Source: Lachnospiraceae bacterium (GTDB taxonomy: Bacteria; Bacillota; Clostridia; Lachnospirales; Lachnospiraceae). Taken from it: 64,000 nucleotides of DNA. Position 1 is the first letter of the stretch; every line of letters begins with the position of its first letter. The stretch spans positions 1 through 64,000 of the forward strand of contig JAAZZQ010000017.1 in NCBI GenBank assembly GCA_014239155.1. Reading direction: 5' to 3'. Position numbers and translations under genes: made by a program. The notes below the pieces were generated by a model that saw only the letters and a program-made list of their open reading frames with translations, was not told the origin of the DNA and searched no databases. Shown piece by piece: positions 52,218-60,254 of this stretch.

Positions 52218-53993
52218 ATGGAATTTGCGTCAGTATACCACAGAACCGTTGATAATTATTGCTATATGCTTGATGAGGAGCAGCTTATTATTAATCTTAA
52301 AACAGGATATGATGTAAAAGAAGTAAATATTGTCTATGGAGACCCGTTTGCAAATGGTATTCTTGGCGGCGGTGAGGAATGGACAGGGCAAAAAGCAAAT
52401 GTTCCATTTAAAAAACGCCTAAAATATCAACTTTGGTGGACAACGACAATCAAGCCAACATTCAAGCGCTTAAAATATTATTTTGAGTTGGTGACAGAGA
52501 CAGAGCGTTGGTATTATTTTGAAGATGGTTTTGTCAGTGAAGAACAGATGCAGATTAAGGGGCGGAGCCGACAGTGCTTTACTATGCCTTGGATGAACCC
52601 CGTTGATGTCAATCGGGTTCCAGCGTGGGTAAACGAAACTGTGTGGTATCAGATTTTTCCAGAGCGGTTCTGTAATGGTGATTCTTCCCTAAATCCTGAA
52701 AATACAAAACCTTGGAAATATGAGGGCGGTGTTGGGCATCATGATTTTTACGGCGGCGATTTAAAAGGTATGACGGACAAGCTGGATTATTTAAAGGATT
52801 TGGGGATTACTGGAATCTATACAACGCCGATTAATGAATCTCCTTCCAACCATAAATATGACACAACGGATTACGAGAAAATTGACCCTTGTTTTGGCAA
52901 TGATGAGACCATGAAAAATTTTGTGGAACAGGCACATGCGCGTGGAATCCGCGTGATGTTGGATGCTGTTTTCAATCACAGCGGATATTTCTTTAAACCG
53001 TGGCAAGACGTGTTAGAAAATGGGCGCGATTCTAAGTATTTTGATTGGTTTATGATTAACGAATGGCCGTTGTCAAATCAGTGGGATGCAGCAAAGAGAG
53101 GGCAGTTGTATACTTTTGCTTTTTTTGACGAGATGCCAAAACTCAATACGAACAATCCAGTGGTGCGTGAGTATTTCATTGGAGTAGCCTGTGAATGGGT
53201 AAAAAAATATGATGTGGATGGTATTCGCATGGATGTGGCAAACGAAGTGTCGCATGTATTTTGCAAACAGCTTCGACAGGCTGTGAAAGCGATTAAACCA
53301 GACATTTATATTTTAGGCGAGGTATGGCATGACGCGATACCGTGGCTCCGAGGAGATGAGTTTGACTCTGTTATGAACTATCCGCTTGCAGGTAGTATGA
53401 AAGACTTTTTCTTGGACAAGAGCCTTACTGGCGAGGACTTTGAATTTATGATTAACCGCTGTTATACAAATTATATGCAACAGACCAATGATGTGCTGTT
53501 TAATATGCTTGACTCGCATGACACAATACGTCTTCGGAATGTGACAAGTGGACTAGACGTTTATAATTGTCTCTTTGCATTGTTGTTTACAATGCCAGGT
53601 AGCGTTTGTATCTATTATGGCACAGAGATTGGTATGGAGGGCGGTTTTGACCCAGACTGCCGCAGATGTATGCCTTGGGAAGATATTGAGCAGGGAAAAT
53701 ATAATGAGCAAATCTCGATTACAAAGCAGCTTATTAAGCTTAGAAAAGAAGAGCCATTGATGCGGGAGCGAAATTTTCATTTTCCGGCAGATTATAAAAA
53801 TCCACGCGTGATTCAGCTTCAAAAGATGGGCTGGGGAGAGACCCTTGAGGTAATTGTAAATAGCAGTGATGAAGATATTGAGATTGTAAGAGATAAAGAT
53901 AATAAGATTATGTTCTCAAGAAATCTGGAGGGAGATATTTTACATTGCAATGGCGTTTGCATTCGGTATCTTGGAAGCAGGAAGAATATTTAG
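52218..53993 (+). CDS. Neopullulanase/cyclomaltodextrinase-type alpha-glycosidase (GH13)
   Basis: A 591-residue cytoplasmic GH13 enzyme. An N-terminal CBM34-like beta domain (about 1-120) is followed by TVWYQIFPERFCNG and the barrel with DAVFNHSG, nucleophile D339 (GIRMDVAN), acid/base E368 (ILGEVWH) and stabiliser D435 (LDSHD). No signal peptide, so it acts on imported maltodextrin, cyclodextrin or pullulan fragments. It sits 38 bases after the AKR gene and 12 bases before the IMP cyclohydrolase; whether it shares their transcript is unclear. Together with glgX it indicates alpha-glucan metabolism. Confidence 0.9.
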   Translation: MEFASVYHRTVDNYCYMLDEEQLIINLKTGYDVKEVNIVYGDPFANGILGGGEEWTGQKANVPFKKRLKYQLWWTTTIKPTFKRLKYYFELVTETERWYYFEDGFVSEEQMQIKGRSRQCFTMPWMNPVDVNRVPAWVNETVWYQIFPERFCNGDSSLNPENTKPWKYEGGVGHHDFYGGDLKGMTDKLDYLKDLGITGIYTTPINESPSNHKYDTTDYEKIDPCFGNDETMKNFVEQAHARGIRVMLDAVFNHSGYFFKPWQDVLENGRDSKYFDWFMINEWPLSNQWDAAKRGQLYTFAFFDEMPKLNTNNPVVREYFIGVACEWVKKYDVDGIRMDVANEVSHVFCKQLRQAVKAIKPDIYILGEVWHDAIPWLRGDEFDSVMNYPLAGSMKDFFLDKSLTGEDFEFMINRCYTNYMQQTNDVLFNMLDSHDTIRLRNVTSGLDVYNCLFALLFTMPGSVCIYYGTEIGMEGGFDPDCRRCMPWEDIEQGKYNEQISITKQLIKLRKEEPLMRERNFHFPADYKNPRVIQLQKMGWGETLEVIVNSSDEDIEIVRDKDNKIMFSRNLEGDILHCNGVCIRYLGSRKNI

Positions 53994-54005
53994 GAGGTTT
54001 TAAAA

Positions 54006-54719
54006 ATGAAGATGTTATCATTGGAACAGGAGCTTAGGGAGAATGCCTATCCTGGAAGGGGAATTGTCATTGGTAGGACAGCAGATGGAAAAAAAGCTGC
54101 AATTGCTTACTTTATTATGGGCAGGAGTGAGAACAGTAGAAACCGTGTTTTTGTAGAAGAAGGAGAGGGGATTCGCACACAGGCATTTGACCCTTCTAAG
54201 TTAAGCGATCCCAGTTTAATTATCTATGCGCCAGTTCGTGTGCTTGGCAATAAAACCATTGTGACAAACGGAGACCAGACAGATACCATCTATGAATTGA
54301 TGGATAAACAACAGACATTTGAGCAGGCGCTTAGAACAAGGGAATTTGAGCCAGATGCACCAAATTACACACCAAGGATTTCTGGTATTCTTCATATTGA
54401 GAATCACAGTTTTAACTATGCAATGTCCATTTTAAAAAGTAATAATGGAAATCCAGATGCCTGCAATCGTTTTACCTTTGCATACAATAATCCAATAGCA
54501 GGCGAGGGACACTTTATCCATACTTATATGGGAGATGGAAACCCGCTTCCAAGCTTTGAGGGAGAACCAAAGCTTGTGGGGATTCCAAATGATATAGATG
54601 CGTTTGGCGATCTTGTATGGGATAGCTTAAATGTGGAGAATAAAGTATCACTGTTTATCCGGTTTATTGATATTGAAACAGGAAGATATAAGTCAAAGAT
54701 TTACAATAAAAACAAGTAG
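54006..54719 (+). CDS. IMP cyclohydrolase, PurO-like
   Basis: A 237-residue enzyme of the PurO (IMP_cyclohyd) family, closing FAICAR to IMP in the last purine step. The family opening [20 protein letters not shown] and [15 protein letters not shown] is clear, as is the late [20 protein letters not shown], shown here in parts. PurO is best known in archaea; clostridial homologues replace the cyclohydrolase half of bifunctional PurH. The AICAR formyltransferase gene follows after 11 bases and supplies the other half, so the two genes together equal PurH. Confidence 0.88.
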   Translation: MKMLSLEQELRENAYPGRGIVIGRTADGKKAAIAYFIMGRSENSRNRVFVEEGEGIRTQAFDPSKLSDPSLIIYAPVRVLGNKTIVTNGDQTDTIYELMDKQQTFEQALRTREFEPDAPNYTPRISGILHIENHSFNYAMSILKSNNGNPDACNRFTFAYNNPIAGEGHFIHTYMGDGNPLPSFEGEPKLVGIPNDIDAFGDLVWDSLNVENKVSLFIRFIDIETGRYKSKIYNKNK

Positions 54720-54730
54720 GAGAATTGAAT

Positions 54731-55906
54731 ATGAAAGAATTTGAATTGAAATACGGCTGTAATCCTAACCAGAAACCCTCTAAAATATACAATAAAGATG
54801 GTGAACTGCCAATTGAAGTATTAAATGGAAAACCAGGGTATATTAACTTCTTAGATGCATTGAATGGATGGCAGCTTGTCAAAGAGTTAAAAAAGGCGAC
54901 TGGACTTCCTGCTGCGACTTCCTTTAAACATGTGTCGCCCGCTGGAGCGGCTGTGGGACTTTTGTTAAATGAAGTGGAGCGAAAAATTTATTGGGTAGAG
55001 GATATGGGAGAATTGTCTCCGCTTGCAAGCGCATACGCAAGGGCAAGAGGCGCTGACAGAATGTCTTCGTTTGGCGATTTTATTGCATTGTCCGATGTGT
55101 GTGATGTCGATACAGCAAAATTGATTAAGCGGGAAGTATCAGACGGTATTATTGCGCCAGGATATGAGCCGGAGGCACTTGAAATCTTAAAAGCAAAGAA
55201 AAAAGGAAATTATGCAGTGATTCAAATGGATCCAAATTATATGCCAAATCCAATAGAGACAAAAGAGGTCTATGGTATTACTTTTGAGCAGGGCAGAAAT
55301 GAGCTTGTAATTGACGATTCGCTGTTTGCAAATGTTGTGACAGAGAACAAAGAAATTCCAGAACAGGCAAAACGAGACCTTGCAATTGCTATGATTACCC
55401 TAAAGTATACACAGTCAAACTCTGTGTGCTATGTAAAAGGCGGGCAGGCAATTGGCATTGGCGCAGGGCAGCAGTCGCGTATTCATTGCACGAGGCTTGC
55501 GGGAAACAAGGCAGACAATTGGTTTTTGCGCCAGAATCCAAAAGTATTGAATCTGCCATTTCAAGAGAAAATCGGTCGTGCCGACAGAGACAACACCATT
55601 GATGTATATATGAGTGAAGATTATATGGACGTGCTTGCAGATGGCGTCTGGGAAAAGTTTTTTACAGAAAAACCAGAAGTGTTTACAAGAGAGGAGAAAC
55701 GTGCTTGGTTAAATCAAATGACAGAGGTGGCACTTGGTTCTGATGCGTTCTTTCCATTTGGAGACAATGTGGAACGAGCACATAGAAGTGGCGTTTGTTA
55801 TATTGCGCAGCCCGGCGGTTCAATTCGAGATGACAATGTAATTGAAACTTGCAATAAATATCATATGGCAATGTGCTTTACAGGGATTCGGCTGTTTCAT
55901 CATTAA
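54731..55906 (+). CDS. AICAR formyltransferase (single-domain PurH-type)
   Basis: A 391-residue enzyme transferring a formyl group from 10-formyl-tetrahydrofolate to AICAR. It corresponds to the transformylase half of PurH. The catalytic Lys66-His67 pair lies in [12 protein letters not shown], with [19 protein letters not shown] and [20 protein letters not shown] further on. It lacks the cyclohydrolase domain, which is the preceding gene. ATG 54731 is eight bases after AGGAG. It converges on the AraC-type gene with a four-base overlap of the stops. Confidence 0.92.
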   Translation: MKEFELKYGCNPNQKPSKIYNKDGELPIEVLNGKPGYINFLDALNGWQLVKELKKATGLPAATSFKHVSPAGAAVGLLLNEVERKIYWVEDMGELSPLASAYARARGADRMSSFGDFIALSDVCDVDTAKLIKREVSDGIIAPGYEPEALEILKAKKKGNYAVIQMDPNYMPNPIETKEVYGITFEQGRNELVIDDSLFANVVTENKEIPEQAKRDLAIAMITLKYTQSNSVCYVKGGQAIGIGAGQQSRIHCTRLAGNKADNWFLRQNPKVLNLPFQEKIGRADRDNTIDVYMSEDYMDVLADGVWEKFFTEKPEVFTREEKRAWLNQMTEVALGSDAFFPFGDNVERAHRSGVCYIAQPGGSIRDDNVIETCNKYHMAMCFTGIRLFHH

Positions 55907-56818
55907 GATAGCGCATTCTGTTCAAAGCGCCATTGTCTTGGTGAACTACCGTACACATGTTTGAATGCGCGTGAAAAATGCAGTTGATTTGGATAGCCGA
56001 CTGCATTGCCGATATCGGATATAGATAAGCTGGTGAGCTTTAGAAGTTCAGCAGCTTTTTTCATGCGATAAGAAATTAAAAATTCCTGTGGGGATTTTCC
56101 CATATTTTCATGAAAGATTTTCCCAAAATAACTTCGGTTTAAACCACAAGAAGCCGCAATTTCCTCTACAGAAATGGCGTTCTGAAAATTTTGCTCAATA
56201 AATGAGATGGCTTCACGAATATAAAAGTCACGAAGGCTGTTTCCTTTGTTCAGTTGGGTCAGGTTGCAGGAACGCACAAGACTGTCTATAAATAAATAAA
56301 GATGTCCAATTAGGTGAAATGGAGATTCTTCTTTGTGATTGACAATATAAAGCATCTCTGATTTCATTAAATCTGCCAAATCTTTGTAGCGTGCCTTATA
56401 GACTGGTTGGTCTACACTCAGTCCAGCAAGTTCAATAGTCTCTTTTGCACGCAGCCCGTCAAATTCAATCCACACATACTCCCACGGAATCTCATGGTCA
56501 GCAATATACATATTAATTTGGTTTGGAGATAATAGGAGGCGTATTGGAGCGAATAGTTTCGTCAGCAATATACATATTAATTTGGTTTGGAAAGCACATA
56601 AATCCTTGTCCACTTTTGACTGCGTATTGAATGGATTCTCCCTTTGCATTGTTACTATATAAAATGCCAGTGCCAGAGATGCAATAATGAAAAAGATAAT
56701 GGTTTCGCGCAGCAGGACCAAAGGAGTGTGACGGGTCACACTTTTCCCAGCCAAATTGATACAAACCTAAATCAATAAAGTTCTCACTCGGAAAAACAGA
56801 AAATATTACTTCACTCAT
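55903..56818 (-). pseudogene. AraC-family regulator of the galactoside operon, interrupted by a 64-bp repeat unit
   Basis: The gene reads from 56818 to 55903 on the minus strand but is broken into two frames. The N-terminal half (SEVIFSVFPSENFIDLGLYQ, cupin-like sensor) runs to FPNQINMYIAD; the C-terminal half resumes at HEIPWEYVWIEFDG and ends with a complete AraC double helix-turn-helix (ISVEEIAASCGLNRSYFGKI, GNAVGYPNQLHFSRAFK). The break is a 64-base insertion made of a second copy of a 31-base segment plus 33 other bases; removing it gives one 283-residue protein in frame. It is divergent from the ABC importer/GH36 genes, as are RafR/MsmR activators. In the present state no full protein is expected. 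Confidence 0.85.
56497..56591. repeat. 31-base direct repeats flanking 33 bases inside the AraC gene
   Basis: The sequence from 56497 to 56527 recurs exactly at 56561-56591 (both begin GTCAGCAATATAC and end TTTGGTTTGGA). Repeat plus spacer is 64 bases, one more than a multiple of three, so gain or loss of one unit toggles the reading frame. Confidence 0.95.
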
Positions 56819-57234
56819 GTTTTATGCTCCTTATAAAATAGTCTTTTAGGATTTTTCTTGTACTTATATTATCGAGTACAACGAAAAATTCCAAGAGTCT
56901 ATATTGATATTGCTGTAATTATTGTTTCGGTAAATTTATAAAGTATCACTGCATTTATAGAGCAATCCAAGTGATTTATTACAATTTATAGAAGGTGAAA
57001 GGTGCATCTCAATAAAAATTGTTGTATAGAATGTCCTTTACAAGCAATCTATAATGTACATTCTACACAAAAATAAAAATATGGTCTAAGAACAGTATAT
57101 ACCCAAATGCTACTTAACTTCAAGATAATTCTATAAAAGTGGCATTAAGGCATAAAATTGGTAAAATCATGCCATTTACGATAGCATAATGGTATGTTAA
57201 AGTATATATATCAACAAAAAGGAGGAAAAACAGA
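56819..57234. promoter_or_regulatory. Divergent regulatory region of the alpha-galactoside operon
   Basis: A 416-base AT-rich region without genes. It holds two inverted repeats of equal 23-base spacing: TTGTATAGAATGT (57022-57034) with ACATTCTACACAA (57058-57070), 12 of 13 pairs, and TGGCAT (57140-57145) with ATGCCA (57169-57174). They are candidate sites for the AraC-type activator or a catabolite regulator. AGGAGG precedes the binding-protein start. Confidence 0.5.
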
Positions 57235-58512
57235 ATGAAAGGAAAAGCAGTAAGGCACTTTGGAATCGCATTATGCTGTATCGCAGCGGCAAGCATTCAG
57301 GGATGTGCAGCTTCGGGCGATAATGGAAAGACAAAAATAGAAATTGTCCAGTACAAACCAGAAGCTGCAAGTTATTTTGCGATGGTGGAAGAAAAATTCA
57401 ATGCGGAGCATGATGATATTCAGCTAAAGATTAGTTCCCCCAATGACGCAATGACCATTTTAAGAACAAGGTTTATTCGTGAGGATTATCCAGATATAAT
57501 AGGCATTGGAGGAGACATCAATTATTCCTATTTTGTAGATGCTGAGATTTTGGCAGATGTTTCAGATTATCCGGGGCTTCAAAATATCAAGCAGGCATAC
57601 CGCGATATTGATGAGGCATTGGAGTTGGTCCCGACAGAGGGAACCTATGCAGTTCCCTATGTGGCAAATGCGGCAGGTGTGCTGTACAACAGGGATATGT
57701 TTGAGCAGCATGGATGGGAAATTCCGCAGAATTGGACAGAGTTACAGACATTGTGCACACAAATTCAGTCAGAGGGAATCCAGCCGTTCTATTTTGGATT
57801 TAAGGATACTTGGACTTGTCTTGCACCGTGGAATGCTATGGCGGTTAGCCTCGCACCTGCTGATGTGACAAAGCAAGTGAACAGAGGAGAGACAAATTTT
57901 GCAAAGGAATATCGTGAGGTGTCAGAGAAGTACCTAAGCTTGTTGCAGTACGGTTTAGAGGACCCATTTGCATATAGCTACAATGATGCCTGCACAGCCT
58001 TTGCGCGGGGAGAAGCGGCTATGTATCCTATTGGAAGCTATGCAATTCCTCAGATTTTGTCAGTAAATCCAGAGTTAAATATTGATTCGTTTGTGATGCC
58101 AGCAAATGATGACGCGGCAAAGAATACATTAAACTCTGGTATTGACTTGCAGTTTTGTGTGACTGCGGACTGCAAAAATAAAGAGGCGGCCTATAAAGTT
58201 TTGGATTTTCTGCTTGCGGAGGAGAATCTGCAACAATATATTGATGCGCAGATAGCAATTCCATGCAAGGAGGGCAATTTCACACTGTCTCCCATGTTGG
58301 ATGGTATGAATCAGCATATTGCAGAGGGCAGAATGACAGACTATCAGGATCATTATTACCCATCTGAGATGGCTGTTGACGCACAGATTCAGACATTCTT
58401 AATCCAGAAGGACATAGATGCATTTTTAAAGAAATTTGACACGGATTGGTTGCGTTACAACAGAGATATTATCCGCATGGTACAAGACTACGAGAAATCG
58501 CAAGGAAATTAA
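57235..58512 (+). CDS. ABC transporter sugar-binding lipoprotein (MsmE/RafE-like)
   Basis: A 425-residue type-2 solute-binding lipoprotein. The signal peptide ends SIQGC with lipidated C24. The mature part has the extracellular sugar-binding (SBP_bac_1) pattern: VQYKPEAASYFAMVEEKFN, YPDIIGIGGD, GVLYNRDMFEQHGWEIPQNW in parts, and FARGEAAMYPIGSYA. Two permeases and an alpha-galactosidase follow in the same direction, so raffinose, stachyose or melibiose are the likely ligands. Start ATG follows AGGAGG. Predicted activator: the divergent AraC-type gene, currently broken. Confidence 0.92.
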   Translation: MKGKAVRHFGIALCCIAAASIQGCAASGDNGKTKIEIVQYKPEAASYFAMVEEKFNAEHDDIQLKISSPNDAMTILRTRFIREDYPDIIGIGGDINYSYFVDAEILADVSDYPGLQNIKQAYRDIDEALELVPTEGTYAVPYVANAAGVLYNRDMFEQHGWEIPQNWTELQTLCTQIQSEGIQPFYFGFKDTWTCLAPWNAMAVSLAPADVTKQVNRGETNFAKEYREVSEKYLSLLQYGLEDPFAYSYNDACTAFARGEAAMYPIGSYAIPQILSVNPELNIDSFVMPANDDAAKNTLNSGIDLQFCVTADCKNKEAAYKVLDFLLAEENLQQYIDAQIAIPCKEGNFTLSPMLDGMNQHIAEGRMTDYQDHYYPSEMAVDAQIQTFLIQKDIDAFLKKFDTDWLRYNRDIIRMVQDYEKSQGN

Positions 58513-58530
58513 GAGAAGGGGTGTGGAGAT

Positions 58531-59397
58531 ATGAAGAATGAGAGAAAAACAACATTTTTATTAATTACAATTCCAATATTGGCATTGTTTGTCTGCTTTA
58601 ACACGATTCCGCTGATTCGCGGCGTGATTTATAGCTTTACAAATTTTAAGGGATTTGGTTCTTACGATTGGATAGGGTTCCGCAACTACATAGATTTGTT
58701 TACAGATGCGCGTGTTGGCAAATCATATTTGTTTACATTTAAGCTCGCTGTTGTGACAACCATTGTGGTCAATGTGATTAGTCTTATTCTCGCACTTGCA
58801 CTGAACAGCAAAATACGAGCAAAAAGCTTTTTTAGAGGTGCATACTTCCTGCCAAATATTCTTGGCGCGCTGGTTGTAGGTTATATCTTTAACTACTTTT
58901 TTACCTATATTCTTCCTGCAGTGGGCGCTATGATTGGTTCTGACTCTTTAAGCAAGAGCATTTTGTCAAATCCTAGTTCAGCGTGGCTTGGTATTATGGT
59001 TGTCTGTTCATGGCAGGCAGTTGCAATGAATACAATTATTTATATCTCAGGTCTGCAAACTGTGCCAGAAGATGTATATGAGGCGGGTGGATTAGATGGT
59101 GCGACTGGATGGAAGCAATTCCGTTACTTAACATTTCCACTGATTATTCCGTTCTTCTCGATTAATATGGTGTTGAGTGTAAAGAATTTCTTAATGGTAT
59201 TTGATCAGATTATGGCATTAACCAAGGGTGGTCCTGCGCAGAGTACAGAGTCTATTTCTTACTTGATTTACAACAATGGTATGTCAGGCGGACAGTTTGG
59301 CTTCCAGAGTGCCAACGCAGTTATTTTCTTTATCGTAATTGTGACGGTTTCTGTGGCACAAATGAAATTTACTGGTAAAAAGGAGGAGCAGTTATAA
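58531..59397 (+). CDS. ABC transporter permease, MsmF/MalF type
   Basis: A 288-residue inner-membrane permease with about six helices. The cytoplasmic EAA loop that docks the ATPase reads EAGGLDGATGWKQFRYLTFP near residue 190. It follows the binding protein by 18 bases and overlaps the next permease start by one base (TAATG). It forms the heterodimeric channel with the next gene product. No ATPase gene is in the cluster; such importers often share an MsmK/MsmX-type ATPase encoded elsewhere. Confidence 0.92.
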   Translation: MKNERKTTFLLITIPILALFVCFNTIPLIRGVIYSFTNFKGFGSYDWIGFRNYIDLFTDARVGKSYLFTFKLAVVTTIVVNVISLILALALNSKIRAKSFFRGAYFLPNILGALVVGYIFNYFFTYILPAVGAMIGSDSLSKSILSNPSSAWLGIMVVCSWQAVAMNTIIYISGLQTVPEDVYEAGGLDGATGWKQFRYLTFPLIIPFFSINMVLSVKNFLMVFDQIMALTKGGPAQSTESISYLIYNNGMSGGQFGFQSANAVIFFIVIVTVSVAQMKFTGKKEEQL

Positions 59398-60242
59398 TGA
59401 AGGAAGGTATGATGAATAAGAAAACAAACTGGACAGCGATGGTTGTGCTGATTCTAGGACTTTCTGCAATTGCATTCCCGCTGTACATGACAATTATTAT
59501 TGCGTTTAAGCAGCCTGCGGAGATGACGAATAGTGTCAGTGGGATTCTGTCTCTTCCAAAAACATGGAGTCTTGACAATTTTAAAGAGGCAATGCGTGTG
59601 ACAGATTTCTGGAACTCTCTGAAAAACAGCCTTTTGATTACACTTTTGACTGTGGCACTGTCCATTATAATTCACTCCTTAATGGGGTATGCACTTGGCA
59701 GAAATAAAAGTCATAGCAAGTTTTATAGTTTTGTGTATCTCTTTATTGTAAGTGGTATGTTCGTTCCGTTTGCGATTTTAATGATGCCACTGGCAAAGCA
59801 GACAGCGGAATTAGGATTGGCAAACTGGTTTGGTGTTATTATTTTGTATGTTGTATTTTACATGCCAATGAATATTATGTTATACTCAGGTTATCTGGTG
59901 AATATACCAATGGCATTGGAGGAGGCTGCAAAAGTTGACGGAGCATCGACATGGAGAACATACTGGAAAATTATTTTCCCGATTATGCGCCCAATGCATG
60001 CGACGGTTGCGGTATTAACAGCACTGGCAGTATGGAATGACGTTATGACGCCGCTGGTTATTATGGCGGGTTCTGATCAGAATACATTGCCGTTAGCACA
60101 GTTAAATTTCCAGACGCAGTTTGGTACAAACTATAATCTGGCATTTGCTTCTTATTTGTTGTCACTAGTTCCAATACTGATTTTCTATATTATTTGCCAG
60201 AAACAAATTTTGAATGGTGTTGTAAACGGCGCAGTAAAGTAA
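59397..60242 (+). CDS. ABC transporter permease, MsmG/MalG type
   Basis: A 281-residue permease, partner of the preceding one. Six helices are evident, and the EAA loop reads EEAAKVDGASTWRTYWKIIF near residue 180. The ATG at 59397 overlaps the previous stop by one base with AGGAGG upstream; an ATG at 59409 (NKKTNW) with AAGGAAGG is an alternative start. The alpha-galactosidase gene begins about 13 bases after its stop. Confidence 0.92.
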   Translation: MKEGMMNKKTNWTAMVVLILGLSAIAFPLYMTIIIAFKQPAEMTNSVSGILSLPKTWSLDNFKEAMRVTDFWNSLKNSLLITLLTVALSIIIHSLMGYALGRNKSHSKFYSFVYLFIVSGMFVPFAILMMPLAKQTAELGLANWFGVIILYVVFYMPMNIMLYSGYLVNIPMALEEAAKVDGASTWRTYWKIIFPIMRPMHATVAVLTALAVWNDVMTPLVIMAGSDQNTLPLAQLNFQTQFGTNYNLAFASYLLSLVPILIFYIICQKQILNGVVNGAVK

Positions 60243-60254
60243 TTTAGGAGAAAA

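Noticed and set aside
56497-56591. 31-bp repeats with a 33-bp spacer look like a minimal CRISPR unit
   Set aside because: Only two repeats, lying in frame-relevant coding sequence of an AraC gene, with the repeat matching that gene's own codons; no cas genes or leader.
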